Part shown: in pieces, positions 1 to 9,010 of the stretch
Layout of the letters: every line of letters starts with the position of its first letter
Position numbering within the stretch: the stretch's first letter is position 1
Source of the DNA: an uncultured Demequina sp.
GTDB lineage: Bacteria > Actinomycetota > Actinomycetes > Actinomycetales > Demequinaceae
Direction of reading: 5' to 3'
DNA: 36,745 bases
NCBI GenBank assembly: GCA_937925595.1
Contig: CALALQ010000407.1
Location: 1-36,745, forward strand
Program-made: the position numbers and the translations under genes
Notes under the pieces: model-generated
What the model was told of the DNA's origin: nothing
Databases searched by the model: none
The model's input: only the letters and a program-made list of their open reading frames with translations

Positions 1-847
1 ACAGCATCGAGTGCGGCTCGCGACCGTCGATGACGTGCGCCTGTGGCACACCGCCGCGAACGGCGCGCAGGCACGCCTCCATCTTGGGGCGCATGCCGCT
101 CTCGAGTCCCGGCAGCAGCTCTGCAAGCTGAGACACGGTGATCTGCCGCACGAGCGAGTCGCGGTCCGGCCAGTTCCGGTACAGGCCCTCGACGTCCGTG
201 AGCACGATGAGCTTGCGAGCGCGCAGCGCCACGGCAAGCGAGGCCGCCGCGGTGTCCGCGTTGACGTTGAGCACCGTGGTGGGGTCGTCGATGTCGGGCG
301 CGACCGTGCTCACCACGGGGATGCGCCCGGCCTCGATGATGTCCACGACGGCGGCAGGGTTGACCTTGATGACGTCACCGACGAGGCCCACGTCGACGGG
401 CTCGCCGTCGACGGTCGCATCGCGCCGCTTCGCCTGCAGCAGGCCCGCGTCCTCACCGGACAGTCCCACCGCATAGGGGCCATGGTCGTTGATGAGGCCC
501 ACGAGCTCGCGGGACACCTGGCCCGTGAGAACCATGCGCACCACATCCATCGCTTCAGGGGTGGTGACGCGCAGTCCGCCCCGGAACTCGGACTCGATGC
601 CGAGCCGCTCGAGCATCGAGGAGATCTGCGGGCCGCCTCCGTGCACCACCACGGGGTGCAGTCCGAGCAGTCGCAGGTGAACGACGTCCTGAGCGAAGGC
701 GCGCTTGAGGTTCTCGTCGATCATGGCGTTGCCGCCGTACTTGATGACGACCACTGCGTCCTTGAAGCGCTCGATCCACGGCATGGCGTCGATGAGGACG
801 CCCACCTTCTGCTGGGGCGAGAGGTCTGGGATGTCGATGTCGCTCAT
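1..847 (-). CDS. argB: Acetylglutamate kinase ArgB (3' end outside window)
   Basis: N-acetylglutamate kinase phosphorylates N-acetylglutamate in the second step of arginine synthesis in the cytoplasm. The visible 282 codons carry the family's lysine-containing [10 protein letters not shown] segment near residue 33, the glycine loop VVHGGGPQ, and the [11 protein letters not shown] nucleotide/substrate motif. Family members are about 295-300 residues, so only a short C-terminus is missing. The ATG at 847 overlaps the argJ stop (ATGA), so argJ and argB are translationally coupled within the argCJB operon. Regulation should come from the ARG-box-like promoter upstream of argC. Identity is certain; only the end is unseen. 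Confidence 0.97.
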   Translation of the reverse strand, partial: MSDIDIPDLSPQQKVGVLIDAMPWIERFKDAVVVIKYGGNAMIDENLKRAFAQDVVHLRLLGLHPVVVHGGGPQISSMLERLGIESEFRGGLRVTTPEAMDVVRMVLTGQVSRELVGLINDHGPYAVGLSGEDAGLLQAKRRDATVDGEPVDVGLVGDVIKVNPAAVVDIIEAGRIPVVSTVAPDIDDPTTVLNVNADTAAASLAVALRARKLIVLTDVEGLYRNWPDRDSLVRQITVSQLAELLPGLESGMRPKMEACLRAVRGGVPQAHVIDGREPHSML

Positions 848-2019
848 GTGGAGTACGCGCTGTTCTCGTGGACGTAGTCGTGGGTCAGGTCATTGGTCCA
901 GATCGTGGCCTCGGCGTCGCCCGCGTGCAGGTCAACCACCACGGTGACTTCCCTTGCGGACAGGTCGACGAGGTCACGGGAGTCGCCAACGCCAGCCGCC
1001 TTGCACACGTGCACGCCGTTGATATGCACGTCGAGCGTGGTGGCGTCGTACGGCGCGACCTCCTCAGGCACGGTGCCGGCGGCGGAGATGATCCGTCCCC
1101 AGTTGGGGTCTCCGCCAAAGATCGCCGCCTTGAACAGGTTGGAGCGGGCGATGGCCCGGCCCACCGCCTCCGCCGCGTCCTCTGTCGTGGCGTTCTTCAC
1201 CGTGATGGCGATGTCGTGGCTGGCGCCCTCGGCGTCGCCGATGAGTCCGCGGGACAGCTGCGCACAGACATCCGTCAGGGCCGCTTCAAACTCGCCTTCA
1301 CCAGGCGTGATGCCCGACGCTCCACTCACCATGAGCAGCACGGTGTCGTTGGTGGACATGCAGCCATCGGAGTCCACCCGGTTGAGCGTGGTGCGGACGG
1401 CATCGCGGAGCGCGGCGTCGGCACGCGCCTGGTCGATCGCGGCGTCCGTGGTGATGACGCACAGCATCGTGGCGAGACCCGGGGCGAGCATTCCCGCTCC
1501 CTTGGCCATGCCGCCGACGGCCCACCCCTGTCCCCCGGCGACCGCCTGCTTGGTCACGGTGTCTGTGGTGAGGATCGCGTTGGCTGCCGCGTCTGCGCCC
1601 TCGGTTGAAAGTTCGGTGACCGCAGCGTCGGCCCCCGCAAGCAGCACATCCATGGGCAGCCGCACCCCAATGAGACCCGTGGAGCACACGGCAACGTCTC
1701 CGGCGGAGATGTCACGGCCCGCAGCCTGGAGCGCCTCCGCGACGTGCTCAGCGGTCTTGTGGGTGTCGGCGAAGCCTTCGGGACCGGTAGCCGCGTTGGC
1801 GCCACCAGAGTTGAGGATCACGGCGTCCACGCGGCCGTCCGCGACCACCTGACGCGACCAGGCCACCGGGGCCGCGAACACGCGGTTGGTGGTGAAGACT
1901 CCTGCGACGACGTGGAGTGGACCCTCGTTGACAACAAGCGCCACATCGGGCCGTCCTGAGGGCTTGAGGCCAGCGGTGACACCCGCGGCCACGAAGCCTG
2001 CTGCTGCGGTCACGCTCAC
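844..2019 (-). CDS. argJ: Bifunctional ornithine acetyltransferase/N-acetylglutamate synthase ArgJ
   Basis: ArgJ transfers the acetyl group from N-acetylornithine to glutamate and may also use acetyl-CoA, closing the cyclic arginine pathway. The product is about 391 residues, normal for the family. It contains the self-cleavage region [14 protein letters not shown], where the precursor is cut before the threonine to give two subunits, and a later DPNWGRI segment typical of ArgJ. I chose the GTG at 2019 because GGGGAGG lies about 7 nt upstream and the protein then begins at the usual [13 protein letters not shown]; a longer in-frame extension would overlap argC and has no family similarity. 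The gene starts 28 nt after argC and overlaps argB by 4 nt. Confidence 0.96.
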   Translation of the reverse strand: MSVTAAAGFVAAGVTAGLKPSGRPDVALVVNEGPLHVVAGVFTTNRVFAAPVAWSRQVVADGRVDAVILNSGGANAATGPEGFADTHKTAEHVAEALQAAGRDISAGDVAVCSTGLIGVRLPMDVLLAGADAAVTELSTEGADAAANAILTTDTVTKQAVAGGQGWAVGGMAKGAGMLAPGLATMLCVITTDAAIDQARADAALRDAVRTTLNRVDSDGCMSTNDTVLLMVSGASGITPGEGEFEAALTDVCAQLSRGLIGDAEGASHDIAITVKNATTEDAAEAVGRAIARSNLFKAAIFGGDPNWGRIISAAGTVPEEVAPYDATTLDVHINGVHVCKAAGVGDSRDLVDLSAREVTVVVDLHAGDAEATIWTNDLTHDYVHENSAYST

Positions 2020-2047
2020 TGGGCTGCCTCCCCTTCCTGCGCGCCGC

Positions 2048-3091
2048 TCACGGCGCGACTCCCACAACGTTCAGTCCGGTGGACTCGGGAAGGCCAAGCG
2101 CGATGTTCATCGACTGCAGCGCCGCACCGGCGGTGCCCTTCACGAGGTTGTCGATCGCACACACGACCACGACACGTCCGGCCTTGCCATCGACCGCCAC
2201 CTGCACGAGCGCGGTGTTGGCGCCAAGCACGGCAGCGGTGGACGGCCACTGGCCCTCCGGCAGCAGGTGCACAAACGGCTCGTCGGTGTACGCCTCCACC
2301 CACGCGGGGCGCACGGACTCAACGTTCACGCCCTCCGCGATGGGCGCGGTGACGGTAGCGAGGATGCCGCGAGACATGGGCACGAGCGTGGGCGTGAACG
2401 ACAGCCGCACCCCCGTGGCACCAGCGGACTCGAGATTCTGAATGATCTCCGGGATGTGGCGGTGCGAGCCGCCCACGGCGTACGGCACGGCGGCACCCAG
2501 CGCCTCAGAGGCGAGGTACGGAAGTGCCAGCTTCTTGCCAGCTCCCGAGTAGCCGACGGACAGCACAGCCACAATGTCGCTGGGATCGACAACGCCCGAC
2601 GCCACGCCTGGCTGAAGCGCGAGCGTCACCGCGGTCGCGTTGCAGCCGGGAGCGGCGATGCGCTTCACTCCCACGAGGTTGTCGCGCTGCCGACCGTTCG
2701 CCGTGATGAGTTCAGGAATGCCGTAAGGCCAGGAACCCGCGTGCTCTCCGCCGTAGTAGGCCGCCCAGCCTGCGGGGTCGGTGAGGCGGTGGTCGGCGCC
2801 GCAGTCGATCACGAGGGTCGACTCGGGCAGCTGCGAGGCGATCTGGGCCGAATGGCCGTGCGGGAGCGCGAGCACCACAACGTCGTGGCCGCTGAGCACT
2901 TCCGCAGTGGTCTCCTGGAGGACGCGATCGGCAAGCGGGAGCAGGTGCTGGTGGTGCTCGCCCAGGGTCTGACCCACGGAGGAGTTTGCCGTCAGCGCCC
3001 CAAACTCGACGTCAGGATGCTGGCTGAACACGCGCAGCACCTCGCCGCCCACGTACCCGGACGCGCCAGCAACTGCAACAGTGATTGCCAT
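2048..3091 (-). CDS. argC: N-acetyl-gamma-glutamyl-phosphate reductase ArgC
   Basis: ArgC reduces N-acetylglutamyl phosphate to the semialdehyde with NADPH. The 347-residue product starts with the Rossmann motif [16 protein letters not shown] and contains the catalytic-cysteine region [14 protein letters not shown]. The ATG at 3091 puts the Rossmann strand at residue 2, as in homologues; a start at 3127 would add 12 unrelated residues and run through the promoter. The -10 hexamer lies 7 nt before the ATG and there is no Shine-Dalgarno sequence, so the mRNA is probably leaderless. It is the first gene of argCJB. In many actinobacteria pheT sits directly upstream, whereas here a divergent acetyltransferase gene does. 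Confidence 0.96.
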   Translation of the reverse strand: MAITVAVAGASGYVGGEVLRVFSQHPDVEFGALTANSSVGQTLGEHHQHLLPLADRVLQETTAEVLSGHDVVVLALPHGHSAQIASQLPESTLVIDCGADHRLTDPAGWAAYYGGEHAGSWPYGIPELITANGRQRDNLVGVKRIAAPGCNATAVTLALQPGVASGVVDPSDIVAVLSVGYSGAGKKLALPYLASEALGAAVPYAVGGSHRHIPEIIQNLESAGATGVRLSFTPTLVPMSRGILATVTAPIAEGVNVESVRPAWVEAYTDEPFVHLLPEGQWPSTAAVLGANTALVQVAVDGKAGRVVVVCAIDNLVKGTAGAALQSMNIALGLPESTGLNVVGVAP

Positions 3092-3127
3092 GTGAATAAC
3101 TATACATCGCCTTGCATAAAACGGCAA
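3089..3127 (-). promoter_or_regulatory. argC promoter with ARG-box-like operator
   Basis: Reading the minus strand: TTGCCG (3127-3122), a 17-nt spacer, TATAGT (3104-3099), 7 nt, then the argC ATG. Across the -10 the plus strand reads TGAATAACTATACA (3093-3106), one base from the symmetrical ARG-box core TGAAT-N4-ATTCA bound by ArgR. A second half-site-like TTGCATA lies at 3113-3119. The position predicts that ArgR plus arginine blocks RNA polymerase directly. The promoter is readable from sequence; ArgR binding is inferred. Confidence 0.65.
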
Positions 3128-3164
3128 TCACCTCGACACACGCTCGTTACGCGAAAGGGGCACA

Positions 3165-3674
3165 ATGGCGCCCATGCAGAACTTCCGTCTACGGGTGATG
3201 CGCGAGAGCGATCTGCCGGCCGTGTTGGAGCTCAACGCTGCCGCCGAGCCCGCGATGAATCCGCTCACGGAAGAAGAGCTCGCGGAGCTGTTCGCCATGT
3301 GCGACGTTCGCCTGGTCGCGACCGATCGCTCCCACGAACTCCTCGCGTTCCTCCTGAGTCTGGGGCCGGGTCAGCCCTACTCCTCAGAGAACTATCGCTG
3401 GTTCGAAGACCGCGGTGTGCGTCACCAGTACATCGATCGCGTGGTCGTCGCGCCTATCGCCAAGGGCACCGGAATCGGCAGGGCGCTCTACGAGTCCGTG
3501 TTCGAGCGCGCACGTGAGCGTGGGGCGAGCGAAGTCACCACCGAAGTGAGCCTGCGCCCCGCAAATCCCAGTTCGATGGCGTTCCACGAGCGCCTGGGGT
3601 TCCGCCAGATCGCCGATCAGGAGACTCGCGGCGACACGGTGCGCGTGGCGCTGCTCACGCGGCCGGTTTACTGA
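3165..3674 (+). CDS. GNAT-family N-acetyltransferase
   Basis: A 169-residue protein of the GNAT superfamily, which transfers acetyl from acetyl-CoA to an amine. The acetyl-CoA loop is visible as VVVAPIAKGTGIGRALYESVF (about residues 93-113), followed by the usual C-terminal NPSSMAFHERLGF segment, where the helix and strand close the fold. The N-terminus (LRVMRESDLPAVLELN) is the standard first strand and helix. Substrate unknown; it resembles the predicted acetyltransferases of COG3818. The ATG at 3165 is 4 nt after AAAGGGG; the ATG at 3174 is 13 nt after it, so the start is uncertain by three codons. It is divergent from argC and convergent with the exporter that follows. Confidence 0.85.
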   Translation: MAPMQNFRLRVMRESDLPAVLELNAAAEPAMNPLTEEELAELFAMCDVRLVATDRSHELLAFLLSLGPGQPYSSENYRWFEDRGVRHQYIDRVVVAPIAKGTGIGRALYESVFERARERGASEVTTEVSLRPANPSSMAFHERLGFRQIADQETRGDTVRVALLTRPVY

Positions 3675-3692
3675 CCGCGCGGACGCAACCCG

Positions 3693-5204
3693 TCAGCTGG
3701 CCGGGACCCGCTCCGCAGGCGACCCTGCCGCCTCAGCCTCCCCAGCGTCGGGCCGCGACAGGTGCGCAGGGCGCACGAACCAGACGGCGACGATCGCACC
3801 CACGACGAGCGCGGCGCCGGGGACGATGAGCGTCTGCGACATCGCTGCGGTGAAGCCTTCGCGGAGAGGTTCGGGGAGCACGATTGAGGTTGACTCGCCC
3901 TGGAAGCCCGCGTTGGCGCCCTCGCCGAGGTGCGCGAGCAGGCGGTTCACGATCACCGTGGCAATCGCTGCAGAGCCGAGCACACCGCCCACTTGGCGAG
4001 TGGTGTTATAGACGCCAGCGCCCGCTCCCGCGGCGCTCATGGGCAGGTTGCGCGTGGCCGTGGAGCCCAGCGGCGACCAGATGAATGCGGAGCCGATGCC
4101 GAGTACGGCCGGCGGGATGAGCAGCCAGCCGATCGCGATGTCGGGAGTGAGCATGAGCGCCCACAGGATGATCGACAGGGCGCCGATGGCAAGGCCGGGA
4201 ACGGCGACGAGACGCGGGTGCACCTTGTCGGTGATGCGACCGGCGATGGGCGCAAGGAACAGGGTCGCGACCGCAGTGGGCACCGTCATGAGGGCGGTCT
4301 GCGTTGGCGTCAGACCGCGCACCGCCTGGAAGTAGTACACGAGGGGGATGAACATTGAGGTGAAGGCAAAGCCCACCGTGGTGATCGCGACGTTCGCCAC
4401 GGAGAAGTTGGGGTCCTTGAACAGCCTCAGCGGAACGAGCGGCTCCTTGGTGTTGACGCGCTGCCACCACAGGAAGACTCCGATGACCACCACGCCGCCG
4501 CCGATGCACGCCCACACCCAGCCGTTCCAGTCGTACGAGTGCCCCTCCTGCAGGCCGAACACCAGCAGGAACATGCCGATGCCGGACAGCACCACTCCAA
4601 GCCAGTCGAACGAGTGCTGATGGGTCTCGAGGTGCGGCACGAGCAGCTGCGCCGCGATGAACGCACCCACACCGATAGGCACGTTGACGAAGAAGATCCA
4701 CTCCCAGCCCGGGCCATCGACAAGGACACCGCCAAGGAGCGGCCCCACGAGCGTTGCCACGCCCGCAACCGCTCCCCATAGGGCCATGGCGATGCCGCGA
4801 CGCGACGCAGGGAAGGTGCGCGTGATGACGGCCATCGTCTGCGGCGTCATCAGACCCGCGCCGATGCCCTGCACCGCGCGGAACGCGATCAGGTTGCCGA
4901 TCCCGGAGCCAGGCAGAGCGTCGGCGAAACCACAGGCCAGCGACGAGAGCGTGAAGATCACGAGGCCCACCTGGTACATGAGCTTGGGCCCGTAGCGGTC
5001 ACCAAGGCGACCCGTGATGAGCAGCGGAACCGCATAGGCCAGCAGGTAGGCCGAGGTAACCCAGATGACCTGATCGATCGTGGCGCCAAGGCTCTCTTGG
5101 ATGGAGGGGTTGGCGATCGACACGATCGTGGTGTCGATGAGGATCATGAAGAAGCCGATGACGAGCGCCCACAGGGCTGGCCACGGACTGCGTTCTTGGG
5201 ACAC
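3693..5204 (-). CDS. MFS multidrug exporter, DHA2 (EmrB/QacA) family, 14 TM
   Basis: A 503-residue integral membrane protein. The first helix holds FFMILIDTTIVSIANP, the motif typical of DHA2 exporters; GRLGDRYGPK between helices 2 and 3 is MFS motif A; and GAVAGVATLVGPLLGGVL is motif C of drug/H+ antiporters. The length and hydrophobic pattern fit 14 helices. It should expel a cationic or amphipathic drug by proton antiport, but the substrate cannot be read. Start GTG at 5204 has CTGGAG about 6 nt upstream. The N-terminus is cytoplasmic and the C-terminal tail is Ala/Glu-rich. It stands alone, with no adjacent TetR or MarR regulator. Confidence 0.92.
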   Translation of the reverse strand: MSQERSPWPALWALVIGFFMILIDTTIVSIANPSIQESLGATIDQVIWVTSAYLLAYAVPLLITGRLGDRYGPKLMYQVGLVIFTLSSLACGFADALPGSGIGNLIAFRAVQGIGAGLMTPQTMAVITRTFPASRRGIAMALWGAVAGVATLVGPLLGGVLVDGPGWEWIFFVNVPIGVGAFIAAQLLVPHLETHQHSFDWLGVVLSGIGMFLLVFGLQEGHSYDWNGWVWACIGGGVVVIGVFLWWQRVNTKEPLVPLRLFKDPNFSVANVAITTVGFAFTSMFIPLVYYFQAVRGLTPTQTALMTVPTAVATLFLAPIAGRITDKVHPRLVAVPGLAIGALSIILWALMLTPDIAIGWLLIPPAVLGIGSAFIWSPLGSTATRNLPMSAAGAGAGVYNTTRQVGGVLGSAAIATVIVNRLLAHLGEGANAGFQGESTSIVLPEPLREGFTAAMSQTLIVPGAALVVGAIVAVWFVRPAHLSRPDAGEAEAAGSPAERVPAS

Positions 5205-5273
5205 GGGGACTCCAGTCGGTACTCATCGCGCGACGCTCACGGCGCCCACGCCTCACCCAGTATGAGGGGAGGG

Positions 5274-5921
5274 TCAGACAGTCTGCGACGACGCGAGGTA
5301 TTCACTGACCGCGTACGCGAGGGTGCGCTCCTCCACTGCGAACCGGCGCGCAGTCTTGCGCATGAGGTCCGCCGTGCGGTCCGCGTTGAGCGTGGGGTCG
5401 TCGAGCACCTCGCTGAAGAAGGCGACCACGTTCGGGTACGGCCGCAGTCGCACATGGCACTGGAAGGCAATGGCCTCCCACGTGCCCTTGCCCAAACCGC
5501 GCACGCTGTGCACTGCCTTCTCCACCCGCGTGGGCGCCTCCGCGTAAGCGTCGCGCAGGTCGTTCGACGTGCGGATGCCCAGATCGAGCAGCGCCACCGC
5601 CGCGCCGTGAATGACAGCAGCTCGCAGCACCGGCACGCCAAGCACGTTGGTGTCTCCCCAGCGCTCGCCGAGCATCGCAACCACGCCCTCGACGCCGGCG
5701 TTCGCGGTGTTCTCGAGGTCGTCGAGGAAGTCGCTTGGCCTGGCGCGCATAAAGGTGTCTACCACCGAGTTCACGCTGGCCTGCGGGACTTGCGCGGCGA
5801 AAACGCCGGCCACCAATCCCAGCTCCACCTGATTCGGGAATCCCCATGGCGCGCGGTCGCGCCATCCCTCCGGAAGCATTCCCCCGAGCTTCGCGTGCAG
5901 TTCCTTTGCGCGCCCGTCCAT
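5274..5921 (-). CDS. HhH-motif protein, possible HhH-GPD-like fold
   Basis: A 215-residue, mainly helical, cytoplasmic protein not assigned to a named family. The clearest element is VRGLGKGTWEAIAF (residues 140-153), which looks like the helix-hairpin-helix of endonuclease III/AlkA-type glycosylases (LPGVGxxTA), followed by RLRPYPNVVAFFSEVL where HhH-GPD proteins have a conserved PDxxxxRF-type helix. I do not see the iron-sulfur cysteines or a convincing catalytic Lys/Asp pair, so a DNA-binding or degenerate glycosylase-like role is only a suggestion. The ATG at 5921 is 6 nt downstream of TAAATT, a probable leaderless start. It is divergent from the epimerase, 47 nt away. Confidence 0.75.
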   Translation of the reverse strand: MDGRAKELHAKLGGMLPEGWRDRAPWGFPNQVELGLVAGVFAAQVPQASVNSVVDTFMRARPSDFLDDLENTANAGVEGVVAMLGERWGDTNVLGVPVLRAAVIHGAAVALLDLGIRTSNDLRDAYAEAPTRVEKAVHSVRGLGKGTWEAIAFQCHVRLRPYPNVVAFFSEVLDDPTLNADRTADLMRKTARRFAVEERTLAYAVSEYLASSQTV

Positions 5922-5927
5922 GGGACG

Positions 5928-5961
5928 AATTTACCCGCGCTCTCACCAGGCCAAATACCAT
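5928..5961. promoter_or_regulatory. Divergent, probably leaderless promoters
   Basis: The 47-nt gap between two divergent genes holds a -10-like TAAATT on the minus strand (5933-5928), 6 nt before the ATG at 5921, and TACCAT on the plus strand (5956-5961), 7 nt before the ATG at 5969. No convincing -35 boxes or Shine-Dalgarno sites are present. The spacing matches other genes in this window. Confidence 0.4.
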
Positions 5962-5968
5962 CGAAGGC

Positions 5969-7015
5969 ATGCGACTTCTCATTGTGGGCGGAACAGGGCT
6001 CATCTCGTCCCAATTGTCGGCAATTGCCCTCGAACAAGGCGATGAGGTGACGCTCATCAATCGCGGGAAGTCGGCTATTCCCCCGGCTCCTGGCGCTCAC
6101 ATCATCCACGCCGACGCTGAAAATCCGGAAGCATTGAGGGCCGCCTTGCGAGGGCCTCGCCTTCGCGGAGAGCGCTTTGACGCGGTGGTCCAGTTCATCG
6201 CCTATCACCCGCAGCACGTGCGCGACGATGTCGAGACGTTCCGGCGGCTCGCCGACCGCTATCTGCTGATCGCCACCGCTGCCGCGTATCGCAAGCAGGA
6301 TCGCCTGCGCCCGCTGACCGAGGACGTTCCGCTCGAGAACCCCTATTGGGAGTACGCGCGCGAGAAGATCGCCTGCGAAGAGGCGCTGAGGGAAACCGCG
6401 AGCGCGGCAGGGCTCCCCTACGTGATTGTGCGCCCCGCACACACCTATGGAGACTCCAAGATTCCCGGCTTCACAGGCGTCTCGAGGCACCCCTGGACGC
6501 TGGTGGATCGCATGCGCCGCGGCGCGGACATCATCCTGCCCGGCGACGGCACCTCGCTGTGGACCGTCACGCACGCTCGCGACGTCGCGGCGGGCATTCG
6601 CGGACTCGCGTGGAGCCCCGGTGCGATCGGCGAAGCGGTCCACGTCACGAGCTCGGTTCCGCTGACATGGCGAACCATCCACGACACCATCGGCCGCGCA
6701 GCAGGAATCGAAGACCTCAGCGAGCAGTACGTGTGCGTCCCGTCTGACGCGCTCATCGCGGCGGCTCCCGATCAAGAGGGCTCCATTCGCGGCGACAAGA
6801 TGTGGCCGGCCGGGTACGACACCACCAAGCTCCGCACCCTGGTACCAGGCTGGGAAGCCGCCATCTCCTTCGAGGACGGCATCGCGAGCGCCATCGAGTG
6901 GTTCGAGGCAGATCCCTCCCGACAGACCATCGACGAGCGCACCAATCGGATGTTCGATGCGCTGGCCGCCCGCTACCGTCGCGCACTGTCGGAAACCGCG
7001 GCCGACGCTGGGTAA
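5969..7015 (+). CDS. NAD-dependent epimerase/dehydratase (extended SDR)
   Basis: A 348-residue protein of the extended short-chain dehydrogenase family. The NAD(P)-binding loop is LLIVGGTGLISS at residues 3-14, beginning two residues after the chosen ATG, which fits the family. In place of the usual YxxxK there is YWEYAREKIACEE, which supplies YAREK as the likely Tyr/Lys pair, followed by VIVRPAHTYGD, the common RPxxxYG segment. It probably acts on a nucleotide sugar or related substrate; similar proteins are annotated NAD-dependent epimerase. The longer frame upstream of 5969 would run antisense over the HhH gene, so I reject it. No neighbouring sugar genes reveal the substrate. Confidence 0.85.
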   Translation: MRLLIVGGTGLISSQLSAIALEQGDEVTLINRGKSAIPPAPGAHIIHADAENPEALRAALRGPRLRGERFDAVVQFIAYHPQHVRDDVETFRRLADRYLLIATAAAYRKQDRLRPLTEDVPLENPYWEYAREKIACEEALRETASAAGLPYVIVRPAHTYGDSKIPGFTGVSRHPWTLVDRMRRGADIILPGDGTSLWTVTHARDVAAGIRGLAWSPGAIGEAVHVTSSVPLTWRTIHDTIGRAAGIEDLSEQYVCVPSDALIAAAPDQEGSIRGDKMWPAGYDTTKLRTLVPGWEAAISFEDGIASAIEWFEADPSRQTIDERTNRMFDALAARYRRALSETAADAG

Positions 7016-7058
7016 ATGCCTATCGACGCAGGGCACGTGCGCTCGCTAGCGTGAGCGC

Positions 7059-7751
7059 ATGAGAATCGCTCTGGCATCGCTTGCGGCAGCCGCCCTTGTC
7101 CTCACCGGCTGCTCGTCGTCCCCCAATGAGCCAAGTGACAGCGCCACGCCCGTCGTGAGCGAGTCGCCGAGCCCCTCCCCGACCCCCACAGAGGCGAGCC
7201 CTGCGCCCAGTGAGACAGCGTCGGCCCTTGACTGCCCCATCTGGACTGATGATCTCGACGAGGAGGTCACGGCGATCGGACCCATCAGTTTCGCGGGCGT
7301 GTGCGTGGGACAGAGCTTCGACGAGGCGCGGGCGACCACCGCGCCGGTCGAGACGCCAGAGCAGTGCCCGTGGTACGGCCAGATCGTGCAGATGGAGGAG
7401 CCCGGACTGTACGTTTCGGCACTCAGCGATCCCGCCAGCCCCGGCGAGCGCATCAACTTCTTCATCCTGTACTGGTACGCCAACCCTGAGGACGCGGCGT
7501 CGTATGAGATGCCCACCACCCCAGAGGGAATCACGATTGGGTCCCGCGTCGAGGACGTGCTCGCCGCCTACCCGGACGCGACCGAAGTGACGTTCGAGGA
7601 CATCGCTCGCGGCACGCGCACGCAGATCATCGTGCCCACAAGCGCCACGACCACCTACAACTTCGATATCAACGCAGGAACGGTCACGGAGATCTCGTGG
7701 GGTGAGGGCCTGAGCAGTGGCGGGCCGAACGGCGACCTCTGTGCGCTGTAA
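7059..7751 (+). CDS. Secreted lipoprotein, unknown function
   Basis: A 230-residue lipoprotein. The signal peptide MRIALASLAAAALVLTGC ends in a lipobox (LTGC), so the cysteine should be lipidated and the mature protein held on the outer face of the membrane. About 40 residues of Ser/Pro/Thr/Glu-rich linker follow, then a folded domain with paired Cys residues (ALDCPIW, FAGVCVG, EQCPWYG, GDLCAL) that may form disulfides. TIGSRVEDVLAAYPDA resembles a repeat seen in actinobacterial secreted proteins, but I do not recognise a family. Start: TAGCGT lies 6 nt before the ATG and no Shine-Dalgarno site is visible. Followed 42 nt later by another lipoprotein. Confidence 0.8.
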   Translation: MRIALASLAAAALVLTGCSSSPNEPSDSATPVVSESPSPSPTPTEASPAPSETASALDCPIWTDDLDEEVTAIGPISFAGVCVGQSFDEARATTAPVETPEQCPWYGQIVQMEEPGLYVSALSDPASPGERINFFILYWYANPEDAASYEMPTTPEGITIGSRVEDVLAAYPDATEVTFEDIARGTRTQIIVPTSATTTYNFDINAGTVTEISWGEGLSSGGPNGDLCAL

Positions 7752-7793
7752 TCGTCGCGACTAGGCTGAACGCACACGTACGGAGGGTTTGCC

Positions 7794-8390
7794 ATGGCCA
7801 AGTTCACCACCACATTCGCTGGACTCGCAGCGGGGGCGCTGCTGCTTGCCGGATGCTCGGGATCGCCTGAGCCGGAACCCTCCACGCCGGCGGGCACACC
7901 AGACATCACCGAAGAGCCCACCGCCACCGCGACGCCCGGCATTGCGATCGGCAACCAGGACGATCCCCTGTGCGCCGCCGCCCAGCTGTCTCGCGACGAC
8001 GCGGAGGCCCTTCAGGACACGACCAAGGAACTCCAGGCGCTGCTGCAGGACCCCGCGTTCCTCACCTCGGACGACCCCAAGACCCTCAACGAGTGGGGCG
8101 AACTCATGCTTGAGATGAACGAATCATCGATCGCGTTCTACGACCTCGGTGTCTCCGAGACCTCGGGAGAGGACGTCAACGCCGACTTCGTCACGCTGTC
8201 CGGCTTCGTGAAGGACTACACCATGGGTCTCGCCACCGCCGCGGCCGAGGCCACGTCTCCCGACGACTTTGTGACCAAGGTGTCGGAGACGTTCGCCAAC
8301 CCGGACATCCAGCAGATCACAGCGAAAGCTCCCGCCGCTGCGCAGAGCGTGGCCACGTACATCGGCGAGCGCTGCGGCATCACGGGATAG
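7794..8390 (+). CDS. Secreted lipoprotein, paralogue of the one at 19.8 kb
   Basis: A 198-residue lipoprotein with signal MAKFTTTFAGLAAGALLLAGC and lipobox LAGC, then a Pro/Glu/Thr linker and a helical domain. The domain begins with a single cysteine (DPLCAAAQL) and ends RCGITG; the lipoprotein at 19823-20398 has the same layout (DDLFCEEGR ... RCGIGG), so the two cysteines probably form a conserved disulfide and the genes are paralogues. Function unknown. A good ribosome site (CGGAGGG, 7 nt before the ATG) supports the start. It sits 5 nt upstream of mntR and may share its transcript, so a cell-surface metal or stress role is possible but unproven. Confidence 0.8.
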   Translation: MAKFTTTFAGLAAGALLLAGCSGSPEPEPSTPAGTPDITEEPTATATPGIAIGNQDDPLCAAAQLSRDDAEALQDTTKELQALLQDPAFLTSDDPKTLNEWGELMLEMNESSIAFYDLGVSETSGEDVNADFVTLSGFVKDYTMGLATAAAEATSPDDFVTKVSETFANPDIQQITAKAPAAAQSVATYIGERCGITG

Positions 8391-8395
8391 GCAGC

Positions 8396-9010
8396 ATGGA
8401 TCTGGGTCAGCTGTCCCCCGCCACCCAGGACTATCTCAAGGCCATCTGGTCGCTCGGCGAGTGGGATCCCACAGCGGTGACGATGACGGCACTCGCCGCT
8501 CGTCTCCAGGTGCGCACCTCCACGGCCTCTGATGGCGTGCGCAAGCTCGTCGAACAGGGCTTTGTGAAGCACGCTCCGTATGGCGCCATCACGCTCACGG
8601 AGACGGGCGTGGCGCATGCGGTGGGCATGGTGCGCAGGCATCGACTGCTCGAGACCTACCTCGCCGTCGAGCTCGGCTATGGATGGGACGAGGTGCACGA
8701 GGAGGCCGAATCGCTTGAGCATGCGGTCTCAGATGACTTCATCGACCGCATCGACGCGCGCCTTGGACACCCCACGCGCGATCCCCACGGCGACCCCATC
8801 CCGCCTGCGTCAGTGCCTCCTTACGCGGTGCGACTGTCCGACTTTCCCGTGGGACAGGTGGGCATCGTGGTGCGAGTGTCCGACTCCTCACCGGAGCGCC
8901 TGCAGAAGTTCGCTGCCGCAGGCATCGTGCCCGACGCCGTGGTCACCACCACCTCTCCCCTCACCTTGGATGACGAGGACGCGGCGGCGATCTGGGTCAT
9001 CCCCCAGTGA
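8396..9010 (+). CDS. mntR: DtxR/MntR-family metal-dependent repressor
   Basis: A 204-residue regulator of the DtxR/MntR family. Residues 1-65 form the winged helix (SPATQDYLKAIWSL, then AARLQVRTSTASDGVRKLVEQGFV and the wing GAITLTETG). The dimerisation and metal region follows: VRRHRLLETYLAVELGYGWDEVHEEAESLEHAVSD supplies the His/Glu ligands. The C-terminal part looks like a short FeoA/SH3-like domain. The adjacent convergent gene is an NRAMP manganese importer, so it most likely represses mntH when Mn(II) is bound. Its 3' end overlaps mntH by 14 nt tail to tail. An iron-dependent (IdeR-like) role is less likely from context. Confidence 0.9.
   Translation: MDLGQLSPATQDYLKAIWSLGEWDPTAVTMTALAARLQVRTSTASDGVRKLVEQGFVKHAPYGAITLTETGVAHAVGMVRRHRLLETYLAVELGYGWDEVHEEAESLEHAVSDDFIDRIDARLGHPTRDPHGDPIPPASVPPYAVRLSDFPVGQVGIVVRVSDSSPERLQKFAAAGIVPDAVVTTTSPLTLDDEDAAAIWVIPQ

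Noticed and set aside
1886..3517. A long plus-strand open frame (over 500 codons) across argC
   Set aside because: It is antisense to argC and argJ, which have full family motifs; its translation is Arg/His-rich, typical of a GC-rich shadow frame.
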